Below, piece after piece: positions 1-9,538 of a DNA stretch of 64,000 nucleotides. Source of the DNA: Breznakia pachnodae. Lineage in GTDB: Bacteria; Bacillota_I; Bacilli_A; Erysipelotrichales; Erysipelotrichaceae. The position numbers and the translations under genes were made by a program. The notes beneath the pieces were generated by a model that worked only from the letters and a program-made list of their open reading frames with translations, made no database searches and was not told where the DNA came from. Position 1 is the first letter of the stretch. Each line of letters starts with the position of its first letter. Location of the stretch: NCBI RefSeq assembly GCF_030814225.1, contig NZ_JAUSUR010000006.1:1-64000 (forward strand). Direction: 5' to 3'.

Positions 1-48
1 TCAAAGATCTACCTTGCACTGTTTTTCGACCAATGTCTTCCAACCGTG

Positions 49-100
49 CCTGTTTATAATACCAAATCTTTACACCTTATGTCAACACTTTTTTTCATCT
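49..100 (-). promoter_or_regulatory. probable rRNA operon promoter firing off the left edge
   Basis: On the minus strand there is a perfect -35 TTGACA (positions 80-85), an 18-bp spacer and -10 TATTAT (56-61), preceded by an A/T-rich stretch that resembles an UP element. The predicted transcript starts near 49 and ends at the window edge with GATCTTTGA, which resembles the boxA-like leader found before 16S rRNA in Firmicutes. The rRNA gene itself is outside the window, so the assignment is inference. Confidence 0.5.
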
Positions 101-221
101 TTTTTATTTTCTTTTTTAAGACGTTTCTTAGCACTAACCTTCCAGTGGAAATCCTATTTATAATATCACATTCATAAAAATAATAAAAGGGTTATTTGCG
201 AATTTTTTCACTTTTTTTCAA

Positions 222-253
222 AAAAATAAAAAAGCGCCTAATTAAGCGCTTAT
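222..253 (-). terminator. terminator of the Spx-like gene
   Basis: On the minus strand AAGCGC pairs with GCGCTT around a short A/T loop and is followed by a T-rich run. It lies directly after the stop codon at 254. Confidence 0.8.
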
Positions 254-700
254 TTATGCTGTTTTTTCGGTTGTTTCTTTCCTTAAAGAACCACATATTG
301 GATAGTTCGGACATGATGGATTACAAGACTTATCTGCAAGTTCCCTTAATTCCTTAGGAACAAATGCTGTAATTTCATCATCGTCATACCCTACTAAGAA
401 GTTATCTTTATTAATAATGATAGGTCGTTTCATAACCGAAGGGTTCGATTGAATGAAACTCACTACTTCTTTAATTGGCATATCCTCTAAATCCTTACCA
501 AGTTCTTTAAACGGTTTTGACCGTGTACTTATAATATCTTCTGTACCATTTTCACTTCTGCTAAGTAAATACTTAATTTCATCTTCTTTTAATATAGTAG
601 AGAAAATATTCTTTTCCACAAAATCTAAGTTCCTGTCTTTCAACCATTGTTTGGCTTTACGACAAGAAGCACAACCAGGTGAAGAATATAATATAATCAT
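254..700 (-). CDS. spx: Spx/ArsC-family regulator with Cys-rich tail
   Basis: A 148-residue protein of the ArsC/Spx thioredoxin-like family. Spx proteins bind the alpha C-terminal domain of RNA polymerase and redirect transcription under thiol stress. The sequence shows the N-terminal redox pair C10-A-S-C13 and the family's RPI motif at about 92-94. It is longer than the usual 131 residues because of a tail with three extra cysteines (C126, C130, C136). The start at 700 has GAGGGG upstream. The gene is monocistronic with its own terminator. The family is certain; the Spx rather than arsenate-reductase role is inferred from the CxxC pair and genome type. Confidence 0.8.
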   Translation of the reverse strand: MIILYSSPGCASCRKAKQWLKDRNLDFVEKNIFSTILKEDEIKYLLSRSENGTEDIISTRSKPFKELGKDLEDMPIKEVVSFIQSNPSVMKRPIIINKDNFLVGYDDDEITAFVPKELRELADKSCNPSCPNYPICGSLRKETTEKTA

Positions 701-873
701 AAGACCCCTCGCTTTCCTTAAAGCATGATTCTATTATATATGATTTGTCAAATAAAGGAAACACACAAACACGAGAAAGTCCTTACATATTTTCATATAG
801 GAATATATCAAATAAAATATACACCTTCCATTCCTTATATATAATGTCTTTCCCTTATATACATTTAATCTCT

Positions 874-901
874 TTGCCTTTTATAAAGTTTGCGTTATAA
901 T
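874..901 (+). promoter_or_regulatory. promoter of the trpS T-box transcript
   Basis: TTGCCT (874-879), a 16-bp spacer and a perfect TATAAT (896-901) lie just upstream of the T-box leader. The remaining sequence between about 740 and 870 shows nothing I can name. Confidence 0.6.
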
Positions 902-904
902 ATA

Positions 905-1139
905 AACTATAAAAGCAAAGAAGTAATAATAGTAAATATAGTAACTATGAAATCCAGAAATCTGTTGGTGGATGCAAAACAGACATAACCTATATTGAAT
1001 TGGAATTATGGAGCTGACAAGATTGTCCGGTACATGCCGTTATTATGAAGTGACTCAGTTTGAGTAAGTCGGGTGGTACCGCGTTTGTTTTAATAAGCGT
1101 CCCAACATTATATATATTATATATGTTGGGGCTTTTTTA
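905..1139 (+). promoter_or_regulatory. T-box leader (tryptophan), upstream of trpS
   Basis: A tRNA-sensing riboswitch that lets RNA polymerase through when uncharged tRNA-Trp is bound. Stem I is visible: AATATAG pairs with CTATATT, and an apical hairpin closed by TCTGT/ACAGA contains the GGTG...GCAAA T-loop signature. The specifier is read as TGG (Trp) at 1001-1003 in the context GAAT-TGG-A. The T-box sequence GGGTGGTACCGCG is at 1071-1083. The terminator uses CCCAACAT (1101-1108) and ATGTTGGG (1123-1130) with a T run after it. Specifier and downstream gene agree. Confidence 0.95.
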
Positions 1140-1159
1140 TTTTCTAGGAGGAACGATAT

Positions 1160-2149
1160 ATGAAAAAATGCTTAAGTGGAATCAAACCAACAGGAAGATT
1201 AACATTAGGAAATTACATTGGCGCAATTCGTCAGTTTGTACAATTACAAGATGAATATGAAATGTATATCTTTATTGCAAATCTTCATGCAATTACAGAA
1301 TTGCAGAATTCAAAAGATTTAAAACAGAATACCAAAGATTTAATTGCCCTTTATCTGGCATGTGGTCTTGACCCAGAAAAAGTTACATTATTCTTGCAAA
1401 GCGATGTACACGAACATGCGGAGCTTGGCTGGGTAATGACATGTAACTCTTATATGGGTGAATTAAGCAGAATGACACAATATAAGGATAAGCAACAGAA
1501 ACAGGAAAAGAACATTACAGCTGGATTATTTACATACCCTGCTTTAATGGCTGCTGATATCTTATTATATGATGCAGATGTTGTTCCTGTAGGTGTGGAT
1601 CAAAAGCAACACGTTGAGTTGTGTCGTAATCTTGCACAGCGTTTCAACAACGCTTTTGGCGAAACCTTCGTAGTGCCTGAACCAGTAGTACCAAAAGTAG
1701 GGGCTAAAATTATGGCACTACAAGACCCTACAAAGAAGATGTCAAAATCTGATGGCAATCCAAAGAGTTGTATTGACTTGTTAGATGAACCAGCAGTTGC
1801 ACGCAAGAAGATTATGTCCGCTGTGACGGATTCTGTTGGTGTGATTCAATTTGACCCAGAAAACCAACCTGGCATTGCTAACTTACTTACAATTGAAAGT
1901 TCACTTACTGGTAAATCAATTGAAGAACTAGTAGCAGAATTTGATGGTAAGGGTTATGGCGATTTGAAAAAAGCTGTCGGGGAAACCGTGTTTAACTTCT
2001 TAACTGACTTACAGGCAAAATACAAAGAAATCGTTGCTAGTGACTTAATTCAAAAAACAGTAACTGATGGTGCTCAGAAAGCTAGTTATGTAGCAAGAAA
2101 GAAAGTAACCAAAGTAAAAAGAAAATTAGGTCTGGAATTATACAGATAG
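1160..2149 (+). CDS. trpS: tryptophanyl-tRNA synthetase
   Basis: Class I aminoacyl-tRNA synthetase that charges tRNA-Trp with tryptophan in the cytoplasm. The N-terminal signature GIKPTGRLTLGNYIGA contains the HIGH-type TLGN motif, and the KMSKS loop is at about residue 194. At 329 residues it has the normal bacterial length. The start at 1160 follows AGGAGG at 1147-1152. It stands alone behind its T-box and has a terminator right after the stop codon. Confidence 0.98.
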   Translation: MKKCLSGIKPTGRLTLGNYIGAIRQFVQLQDEYEMYIFIANLHAITELQNSKDLKQNTKDLIALYLACGLDPEKVTLFLQSDVHEHAELGWVMTCNSYMGELSRMTQYKDKQQKQEKNITAGLFTYPALMAADILLYDADVVPVGVDQKQHVELCRNLAQRFNNAFGETFVVPEPVVPKVGAKIMALQDPTKKMSKSDGNPKSCIDLLDEPAVARKKIMSAVTDSVGVIQFDPENQPGIANLLTIESSLTGKSIEELVAEFDGKGYGDLKKAVGETVFNFLTDLQAKYKEIVASDLIQKTVTDGAQKASYVARKKVTKVKRKLGLELYR

Positions 2150-2180
2150 AGAATGCTATAACAGCATTCTCTATTTTTTA
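2148..2180 (+). terminator. trpS terminator
   Basis: AGAGAATGCT and AGCATTCTCT form a 10-bp stem with a 5-nt loop followed by six Ts. It overlaps the last codons of the convergent sfsA gene. Confidence 0.9.
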
Positions 2181-2878
2181 TTATAGTTAAGTAAATAAAC
2201 ACCTTTTTCATCAATTCTAAAGTTAGCAATCCAAAACTGTACACCATTTTGTTTGGCATTATCTATAGAGTGAAGTACTTCTTCCCTTCTTGTGCTGTAT
2301 ACTCCAGGGAGAAACCCTTCACACTCATACATAAAGCAAGTAAGGATAACTGCACCTTTCCCTTTGCCAGCAACTTCACTCAATTGATTCATCTGCTTCA
2401 GTAATCTCTCGACTGAATTGAATGTGTTTCTCTTTTCATCTGATAACACTAATGATATCAATGGCATCTTCACTTCTAAATATGTATTATCAATCAAGAA
2501 ATCAATTCTTGAATCTCCCAACATCTGTTCTCTCTTTATATGATTCTTGGTAATCATTTCAGAAAACAAATTTCTTCTTATACATATATCAACAATATCA
2601 TTCATTCTATTCTGATTAATACCCAACCAAGTTTTATCCTTAGTAATAGCAATGGCTTCTACTGTATAGTTTGTCTTTCTATTTATATTATCTGAAACAG
2701 ATAATAAACAAGGTAGATTTTCCAACACTATATTCCCCACTCTTCCAGTAGTAGGTATATGACAATCAATCAATTCATTATTGATTAACACTTCTACAAT
2801 AAACCGATTTTTACGTTTAACTAAAATTGCCTCTGTTAGTGGTTTATCAAAAGTGATTACATTTACTTCATTTTTCAT
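2171..2878 (-). CDS. sfsA: SfsA family protein
   Basis: A 235-residue SfsA protein, the usual family length. In E. coli SfsA was named for stimulating sugar fermentation; the fold is related to PD-(D/E)XK nucleases with an N-terminal OB-like part, and the molecular role is unsettled. Visible family signatures are RFIVEV near residue 26, CHIPTTGRVGNI (about 39-50) and SRIDFL followed by YLEVK, which matches the nuclease-like acidic and lysine residues. It converges on trpS. Function beyond the family name is not claimed. Confidence 0.9.
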   Translation of the reverse strand: MKNEVNVITFDKPLTEAILVKRKNRFIVEVLINNELIDCHIPTTGRVGNIVLENLPCLLSVSDNINRKTNYTVEAIAITKDKTWLGINQNRMNDIVDICIRRNLFSEMITKNHIKREQMLGDSRIDFLIDNTYLEVKMPLISLVLSDEKRNTFNSVERLLKQMNQLSEVAGKGKGAVILTCFMYECEGFLPGVYSTRREEVLHSIDNAKQNGVQFWIANFRIDEKGVYLLNYNKK

Positions 2879-2907
2879 AAATCCATCTTACCATAAATAT
2901 CATTGCA

Positions 2908-2934
2908 AATAAAAATACTGGATTGCTCCAGTAC
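2908..2934 (-). terminator. terminator of the mraZ-uppP operon
   Basis: On the minus strand TACTGGA and TCCAGTA form a stem followed by a T-rich run. It directly abuts the uppP stop codon. Confidence 0.85.
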
Positions 2935-3738
2935 TTAAATGAATAATGTAATGATAATAATAATTCCTAAGATAATACGGTAGTAACCAAAAATCTTGAA
3001 ATCGTGTTTGCGAATGTAACTTAATAAGAAACGAATCGCAATAATTGAAACAACAAATGATACAAACGTTCCAACTAATAACCAAATTACTTGAGTCATT
3101 GAGAAATTCAAACCAAACTTAATCAGTTTTAATAAACTGGCTCCTGCCATTACTGGTACTGCCAAGAAGAATGAAAATTCACTTGATACGGTACGTGAAC
3201 ATCCTAGGATTGTTCCTCCAATAATAGTAGAACCCGAACGTGATGTTCCTGGTACTAACGCAAGGACTTGGAAACATCCAATTCCTAATGCTGTTTTATA
3301 ATCTAAATCTTCTAATCTTGAAATACGAACACGACGTTTCGTATTCTCTAATATAATAAATGCAATCCCATATACAATTAATGCAATCGCAATAACTAAG
3401 GTACCACTTAATACATCTTCTACAAGATCATCAAATAACACTCCAATGATTCCTGCTGGGATACATCCAATAATGATCTTTCCCCACAAGTTCCATGTTT
3501 CTTTTTTATTACTGATTGATTTGGTAGATAAGAATGGATTTAATCGTTTGAAATATAATACACATACTGCCAGGATCGAACCAAACTGTATAACTACTTT
3601 AAATACTTCGAAAAACTTTGGATCTCCTAGTGACAGAATTTGTTCAAATATAATTAAATGTCCTGTACTACTAATTGGTAACCATTCAGTAATACCCTGA
3701 ATAATCCCAAGTACGATTACTTTTAATATTTCAATCAT
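2935..3738 (-). CDS. uppP: undecaprenyl-diphosphate phosphatase
   Basis: Integral membrane enzyme that removes a phosphate from undecaprenyl diphosphate, recycling the lipid carrier for peptidoglycan synthesis. At 267 residues it is the usual BacA/UppP size. The two family signatures are present: GIIQGITEWLPISSTGHL near the N-terminus and PGTSRSGSTI in the middle. Many hydrophobic segments are evident. It starts one base after murD ends and is the last gene of the mraZ operon, an unusual but functionally sensible place. Confidence 0.97.
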   Translation of the reverse strand: MIEILKVIVLGIIQGITEWLPISSTGHLIIFEQILSLGDPKFFEVFKVVIQFGSILAVCVLYFKRLNPFLSTKSISNKKETWNLWGKIIIGCIPAGIIGVLFDDLVEDVLSGTLVIAIALIVYGIAFIILENTKRRVRISRLEDLDYKTALGIGCFQVLALVPGTSRSGSTIIGGTILGCSRTVSSEFSFFLAVPVMAGASLLKLIKFGLNFSMTQVIWLLVGTFVSFVVSIIAIRFLLSYIRKHDFKIFGYYRIILGIIIIITLFI

Positions 3739-3739
3739 C

Positions 3740-5053
3740 TTATCTTCCTCCGTTTAAATATGAATATACATATTCTTTAAAGATTTTTCCTCTTTGTTCA
3801 TATGATGTAAACTGATCATAACTTGCACAAGCTGGAGATAATAATATTACATCACCAGGCTTTGCCAATTGAACTGCTTTATCAAATGCTTCTTCCATTG
3901 TATCAAGTTCTTCAACATGACTAAAGATATTTTTAAATTCTTTTTTAGTTTCTCCAAAACTAAAGCAACACTTCACTCGATTATCATATGGCTTCAGAAT
4001 ATCAAATGATAACTTCTTATCATATCCTCCAGCTAATAAAATAATGTTTTTGTCAAAAGATTCTAATGCAGGAACAACTGCTTCTGCATTGGTTGCTTTG
4101 GAATCATTAAAGAAACGAATTCTATCTTTCTCACCTACATACTCTAATCGATGCTCAACCGATGTAAATTCATGCAGACCTATTTGTATCTCTTCTATAG
4201 AAACTCCAAGCAGATACGCCATACAGGCTGCTACCATCGAATTGGAGATATTGTGTTTACCAACCAATTTTAATGTCTTAATATCAAACAAATATGTATC
4301 TTTATAATATACAAGGTTATCTTTCAGATATAAATCTGCTTTTTTCTCTAAAGAATAATCAATAATTTTACAAGGAATATTCTTTGCATATTTCATGATT
4401 TCTTCATCATCTATATTTCTTAAAAAATAATCCTCTTGATCTGTATTCCTATAAATCTTCATTTTTGATTCATAATAAGCATCAAGATCTTTCATGTAAT
4501 CCAAATGATCTGGTGCTAGATTTGTTACTACACTAACCTTTGGTTTAAATGATTCCATTCCTAATAACTGAAAGTTACTTAATTCCAACGCAATATTTGC
4601 ATCCTCTTTTTCATGTTCCAATACAACTTCACTAAGAGGTATCCCAATATTTCCAGCAACATAAGAAGTTCCATGCTTTTTCAATAGTGCATATAATATA
4701 GAGACGGTTGTTGTTTTTCCATTCGTCCCAGTAATCGCTCCATAATGAAATTCTTTTGCGTACCAAGAAGCTACTTCAATTTCTGTATAAATCTTGCTTC
4801 CTTGTTTCACAAAATAATCAATAAAAGCAACTGTATATGGAATGCCTGGATTCTTTACAACAAACTCATAGTTTATTTCTTTTAAAGTATCAGGATGTCC
4901 TTCATCATATACTTTAACCCCAAGTGTTTCCAGTTCTTCTTTATTTGAAACAATACCAGAGTCTGTTAGATAAACTTCAAACCCTTTCTTTAGTAATAGT
5001 TTGCTAACTGCAGTTCCACTACGTGCACTACCAATGACAAGCACTGATTTCAT
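3740..5053 (-). CDS. murD: UDP-N-acetylmuramoyl-L-alanine--D-glutamate ligase
   Basis: Cytoplasmic Mur ligase that adds D-glutamate to UDP-MurNAc-L-Ala using ATP. The N-terminal Rossmann part begins VLVIGSARSG, the ATP loop is GTNGKTTT (about 110-117), and the C-terminal domain has FNDSKATN, typical of MurD. The length of 437 residues is standard. It lies between mraY and uppP with 1-bp gaps on both sides, so it is translationally coupled in the operon. Confidence 0.97.
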   Translation of the reverse strand: MKSVLVIGSARSGTAVSKLLLKKGFEVYLTDSGIVSNKEELETLGVKVYDEGHPDTLKEINYEFVVKNPGIPYTVAFIDYFVKQGSKIYTEIEVASWYAKEFHYGAITGTNGKTTTVSILYALLKKHGTSYVAGNIGIPLSEVVLEHEKEDANIALELSNFQLLGMESFKPKVSVVTNLAPDHLDYMKDLDAYYESKMKIYRNTDQEDYFLRNIDDEEIMKYAKNIPCKIIDYSLEKKADLYLKDNLVYYKDTYLFDIKTLKLVGKHNISNSMVAACMAYLLGVSIEEIQIGLHEFTSVEHRLEYVGEKDRIRFFNDSKATNAEAVVPALESFDKNIILLAGGYDKKLSFDILKPYDNRVKCCFSFGETKKEFKNIFSHVEELDTMEEAFDKAVQLAKPGDVILLSPACASYDQFTSYEQRGKIFKEYVYSYLNGGR

Positions 5054-5054
5054 C

Positions 5055-6017
5055 TTACATCACTCCAATCACATACCCAAGGATAGCCAATAATATTCCA
5101 ATGATATAAAACATGATGACTACTTTTGTTTCCTTCATCCCACTCATTTCGAAGTGATGGTGAATCGGAGCCATCTTAAATACTCTTTTTCCTCTTGTTT
5201 TAAATGATATTACCTGAATCATTACTGATAATGTTTCAATCAAGAATAATCCACCAATAATAACAAGTAAGATTTCTTTCTTTAATACCAAAGCTACAGC
5301 TGCTAATAACCCACCTAAAGCAAGTGATCCAGTGTCACCCATAAAGATTTTAGCTGGATGCACATTAAAGCGCAGATAACCAAGTAATGATCCTAATACT
5401 GCAATTAATAACATTGCCAGTTCAATTTCATTATCAGTGATTGCAAATGCAATAAATGGCACAAGTGCAATACTAACTGTACCAGCACACAATCCATCCA
5501 ATCCATCTGTTAAGTTCACTGCGTTACTTTCCGCAGTAAACATAATAAAGATTAATACAAAGTATAATGGTCCCAGTTCAATATATTCATCAATGATTGG
5601 AATCCATAGTGTTGTATCACCAACACTTTTATACATAAAGAAAAATAAAATCGCCAAGAAAGACTGCATTAAGAATTTTACTTTTGCTGGTAATCCATCA
5701 TTCTTCTTTTTAACTACAATAATAAAATCATCAATAAATCCAATTAACGCATATCCTACATACGCCATAAGAACAATTAACATTTTCATATCTGTTAAAA
5801 TCTTAGGACGCATAATACAACATAATAATACGGGAATCAGTACAAATACAATTCCACCCATCGTTGGTGTACCAGTTTTTTTCTGGTGAGAAGCAAGACC
5901 TTCTTCACGCTCTGTCTGCGAAAATTTAATTTTATGAAGATAAGGTATAAACACTGGCATGACGACCAGTGTAATTGCTAAACTTATACCAAATGACAAT
6001 ATGAGTGTAATATCCAT
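5055..6017 (-). CDS. mraY: phospho-N-acetylmuramoyl-pentapeptide transferase
   Basis: Membrane enzyme that makes lipid I from UDP-MurNAc-pentapeptide and undecaprenyl phosphate. It has about ten hydrophobic segments. Family motifs seen are GTPTMGG near residue 48, NLTDGLDGL with the catalytic aspartates, FMGDTGSLALGG, and the histidine cluster APIHHHFE near residue 285. The length of 320 residues is normal. It sits between the PBP2 gene and murD. Confidence 0.98.
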   Translation of the reverse strand: MDITLILSFGISLAITLVVMPVFIPYLHKIKFSQTEREEGLASHQKKTGTPTMGGIVFVLIPVLLCCIMRPKILTDMKMLIVLMAYVGYALIGFIDDFIIVVKKKNDGLPAKVKFLMQSFLAILFFFMYKSVGDTTLWIPIIDEYIELGPLYFVLIFIMFTAESNAVNLTDGLDGLCAGTVSIALVPFIAFAITDNEIELAMLLIAVLGSLLGYLRFNVHPAKIFMGDTGSLALGGLLAAVALVLKKEILLVIIGGLFLIETLSVMIQVISFKTRGKRVFKMAPIHHHFEMSGMKETKVVIMFYIIGILLAILGYVIGVM

Positions 6018-6061
6018 ATTAATTCCCCTTTTTTTGTAACGTTATAATACTACTCTAAATT

Positions 6062-8290
6062 CTATTTCAATTCAACTTCTAATTTCGAATCTTTGCCCAA
6101 TACGGTGGATTCCCCAATGCTCTGGGTCTCTACTTTTCCACTGCCGTTATAGGTAACTTCTATACCTGCGAACTTCGCAAAGATAGCAACATCTTTCCTA
6201 GACCATCCACTCATATTTGGCATGGTGATATTTGTACCATCCGTCAATAGGAATACATTTTGTCCAGAAATGATTGTTGTATTTTCATCAGGAGATTGTG
6301 AAATAATACTGTTTCCATCTCCAATATAATTAACTTTTATATTATATCCTTCTAATTTTTGCTTTACATACTCAGTTGAGTGATTCACTAATGCTGGCAT
6401 TTCATATTCAGCATAATCGGTTGTTGTTTCATTATTACTATTTGCTTGTTCATTTGCTGCATTATATTGATTCAATGAATTTAGCGCTTCCCTTACCACA
6501 TCTTGAAAGTAAGATGTATCATAGTTTTTATATTGTTCAGATTCAAATGCATAATAAATAATGATTTGTGGATCATCAGCTGGTGCAGCTGCAAGAATCG
6601 AGTTAGTATAGTATTTTCCATACTTACCATCAGTAGATACCTCACCTGTACCTGTTTTCGCCATCATTGTAACATCTGTCATTTTGTAATGTTGCGCAGT
6701 ACCATTAGGATCCGTAACAACACGTTCTAACAACCCCTGAAGTTCTTTTGCTGTTTCTGCACTAATTGGTTCTCCTACTTCTTCCGTTTGTCCTTGATAC
6801 ACTGTTTCCCCAGTATTTGGATCAACAATTTTTTCAACTACATAAGGTTTCAACATCGTTCCATCACCAAAAATGGCACTTGCTGCTTGCATCAATTGAT
6901 ATGTATTAATAGATGCACCTTGCCCAAATCCAAGTGTCGCTTTATCAATTGGGTACTCTGTATTCAAAGTACCTGCATTATCATCTACACCATACATGTC
7001 AACTTCATCAAATAATTTGAATTTATCTGTCAAATAACTAATTACAGTATCGACAGGAATTACATTAGAAATTAAAGAGATAATTGCAGAGTTTGTAGAA
7101 TATATCAACCCTTCATCATAAGTAATAACCCCTCTATTTCTTTGCTCCGCATCATAGATAGGCGCATATGGTGAACCATCGTCCGCACCGATTCTTATAG
7201 GATTATTATTTTCATCAATCCCTATATAAGAAACTCCTGATTGGAATTCTGCCAATCCATCGTATAAACCCTCGTTCATAACTGCAGCATAAACAAACGC
7301 TTTCATAACAGACCCAACTTCAAATGTATGTGAACTAGGTAAATTCGCTTGGTTTGTCTCCATACCTTCACCTTCTTTTGTGTTCAAATCATAGGTTGGA
7401 TAACCTGCCTGCGCCAGAATTTCTCCTGTCTTTGCATCCATAACTACCGCCCAAGCTTTAGTAGCATCATTTGTTTCCATTGTATTCTGCAAAGCTTTTT
7501 CCAGTGCTAACTGTGTATCTTTATCAAGTGTTAAATATACATCATTTCCATTCACTGGGCTACTAATAACTTTCTCTGTATTAGGCAAGCGATTATCATT
7601 TGCGTCCGTTTGATATACAATCTCTCCATTTGAACCAGTTAGTTCCTCATTGAATGTTGCCTCAAACCCTGATGCTCCTTCAAGATTTCCATCATCATCA
7701 TACCTTGTATACCCAATTAACTGAGATGCAAATGTCCCTGAAGGATAAACTCTATTTGTGGATTTTGTAAATCCTAAACCAGGTAAATTTAATTCTTCAA
7801 TTTGCTTTTTTTGATTAACAGATAAATTCTTTCCATACTTTCCTAACTCTGTTTGATAAGAACCTGCAGCTTTCGCATCATCTAATATTTTCTTAATGCC
7901 AGCAGCAGTGTCTGCAACCTTTGACTCATCTGTTTCAATGATAGCAGCCAACTGTTGACTAGTCGAATCAACATCAACTACATACACAGGAGTATCCCCT
8001 GCGTTTACACGTTCTTCACTAATATATGCATATAAATCATAGGACTCAATATCCTGTGCAATGATATCACCATTACGATCATAGATATAACCTCTATTCG
8101 CTATAACTGTTTGTTTAGTTTCCCCGGAACCCGCTTTTCTGCTTAGAATGTTTTCCCCACTTCGAAAGTGAACTCCTGTAACCATAGTAAAAAGGACATT
8201 CGTTACAACAAGTGCCACAGCAATGCCCATTACTATACCAATTCTATTAGATGTCTTAATTGACTTCTTTGGATTAATACGCTTCTTCAT
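6062..8290 (-). CDS. class B penicillin-binding protein with PASTA domains (division transpeptidase)
   Basis: Septal peptidoglycan transpeptidase of the PBP2B/FtsI type. A short cytoplasmic N-terminus and one membrane segment (about 18-40) precede the dimerisation domain (from about 60). The transpeptidase domain has S327-V-M-K330, S398-T-N400 and K545-T-G547. Two PASTA repeats fill the C-terminus (about 627-685 and 686-742), as in Bacillus PbpB/SpoVD. The position between ftsL and mraY supports a role in division. Which Bacillus paralogue it equals cannot be told from sequence. Confidence 0.95.
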   Translation of the reverse strand: MKKRINPKKSIKTSNRIGIVMGIAVALVVTNVLFTMVTGVHFRSGENILSRKAGSGETKQTVIANRGYIYDRNGDIIAQDIESYDLYAYISEERVNAGDTPVYVVDVDSTSQQLAAIIETDESKVADTAAGIKKILDDAKAAGSYQTELGKYGKNLSVNQKKQIEELNLPGLGFTKSTNRVYPSGTFASQLIGYTRYDDDGNLEGASGFEATFNEELTGSNGEIVYQTDANDNRLPNTEKVISSPVNGNDVYLTLDKDTQLALEKALQNTMETNDATKAWAVVMDAKTGEILAQAGYPTYDLNTKEGEGMETNQANLPSSHTFEVGSVMKAFVYAAVMNEGLYDGLAEFQSGVSYIGIDENNNPIRIGADDGSPYAPIYDAEQRNRGVITYDEGLIYSTNSAIISLISNVIPVDTVISYLTDKFKLFDEVDMYGVDDNAGTLNTEYPIDKATLGFGQGASINTYQLMQAASAIFGDGTMLKPYVVEKIVDPNTGETVYQGQTEEVGEPISAETAKELQGLLERVVTDPNGTAQHYKMTDVTMMAKTGTGEVSTDGKYGKYYTNSILAAAPADDPQIIIYYAFESEQYKNYDTSYFQDVVREALNSLNQYNAANEQANSNNETTTDYAEYEMPALVNHSTEYVKQKLEGYNIKVNYIGDGNSIISQSPDENTTIISGQNVFLLTDGTNITMPNMSGWSRKDVAIFAKFAGIEVTYNGSGKVETQSIGESTVLGKDSKLEVELK

Positions 8291-8299
8291 CTTATGCCT

Positions 8300-8599
8300 C
8301 TATTCTGTACCTGTTACTGAAACAATTTGCTCCTGTCTTACTGTCAAACCATGTTTTTCAGCAATCTCTAAAATTCGATCGCGACTATCTAATTGTTTTA
8401 CTTCTAATGTTAAGTTTGCAACATCACTGTCAAGTAATTCAATGTCGTTTTCAATTTCACCTAATTGTGTTTGTTTCACAACGTTTTGAGAACGCAAGAT
8501 GGTAACTGAACCAAAATAGCAAAGAATTGATATTACGAAAATTAGGGAAATAAGTCCCTCAATTCTTAATTTTCTTTTTTTCTTAACTATTTTAACCAT
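8300..8599 (-). CDS. ftsL: FtsL-like cell division protein
   Basis: A 99-residue bitopic membrane protein: a basic N-terminus, one transmembrane segment (about 13-32) and an extracytoplasmic heptad-rich coiled coil. It has no strong primary-sequence motif. The call rests on size, topology and its slot between rsmH and the PBP2 gene, where FtsL is found in almost all Firmicutes. FtsL helps assemble the divisome with FtsB/DivIC. Confidence 0.8.
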   Translation of the reverse strand: MVKIVKKKRKLRIEGLISLIFVISILCYFGSVTILRSQNVVKQTQLGEIENDIELLDSDVANLTLEVKQLDSRDRILEIAEKHGLTVRQEQIVSVTGTE

Positions 8600-8605
8600 A
8601 CTTCG

Positions 8606-9538
8606 CTACCTTACCTTTCTCAATACTCGTAACTTGGCACTATGAGACCTTCTGTTCTCTGACAATTCTTCTTCATCCGCCAATATTGGTTTCCTTGTTA
8701 TTTCTTCATAATCTTTCATTTCTATTTGATCAGGCAGAAGTGGTATTCTTTTATCTACTTTCTCCGCCCTTGAATACTTTTTAAATATGTCTTTCACAAT
8801 ACGATCTTCCAGTGAATGGAAGGTAATGACACTAACTCTTCCACCCACTGACAATCGTCTTATTCCAGCTTCTAGGACCATCTCTAACGCAGTAAGTTCA
8901 TTGTTGACTTCAATACGTATTGCCTGGAAGGTTTTCTTCGCAGGATGTCCCTTTTTGTTCAGTACCTTTGCAGGTAATGCACTCTTTATAATTTCAACTA
9001 ACTCAATCGTTGTTTCGATCGGTTTTGTTTCTCGGTATTTTTCAATCTTGCGAGCAATCTGCTTCGCAAACTTCTCTTCACCATAACGTGATATTACATA
9101 TAACAATTGTTCAAATGGATATTCATTCACTAACTCATATGCACTGAACTCCTGTTCTTTGTTCATTCGCATATCCAGTCTGGCTTCATTTCGATAAGAG
9201 AATCCTCTATCGGCATCATCAAATTGTGGTGATGACACTCCAATATCCAGAAGCAATCCATCTATCTCTTGCACACCACGCGCATCAAGTTCTTTATCCA
9301 AGTCCTCAAACCCACTGTGGATTAATGTGAAGTTATCTCCAATTGCTTTTAATTTCTCAGTTGATTCATCTATTGCCTGCTGATCTTTATCAAATGCATA
9401 TAGATGACCTTCTGGAATTCTTTTTAGTATTTCACTACTGTGACCTGCTCTACCTAGAGTTCCATCAACATAGATTCCATTCTGCTTGATATCCAATAAC
9501 TCTATTGATTCTTCCAACAGGACTGAATAATGCTTCAT
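8606..9538 (-). CDS. rsmH: 16S rRNA (cytosine-1402-N4) methyltransferase
   Basis: SAM-dependent methyltransferase (MraW) that N4-methylates C1402 of 16S rRNA. The sequence has HYSVLLEE at the N-terminus, the SAM-binding YVDGTLGRAGHS (about 23-34), LLLDIGVSSPQ, and FHSLEDR near the C-terminus, all hallmarks of the family. The length of 310 residues is normal. Its ATG overlaps the mraZ stop codon. Confidence 0.97.
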   Translation of the reverse strand: MKHYSVLLEESIELLDIKQNGIYVDGTLGRAGHSSEILKRIPEGHLYAFDKDQQAIDESTEKLKAIGDNFTLIHSGFEDLDKELDARGVQEIDGLLLDIGVSSPQFDDADRGFSYRNEARLDMRMNKEQEFSAYELVNEYPFEQLLYVISRYGEEKFAKQIARKIEKYRETKPIETTIELVEIIKSALPAKVLNKKGHPAKKTFQAIRIEVNNELTALEMVLEAGIRRLSVGGRVSVITFHSLEDRIVKDIFKKYSRAEKVDKRIPLLPDQIEMKDYEEITRKPILADEEELSENRRSHSAKLRVLRKVR

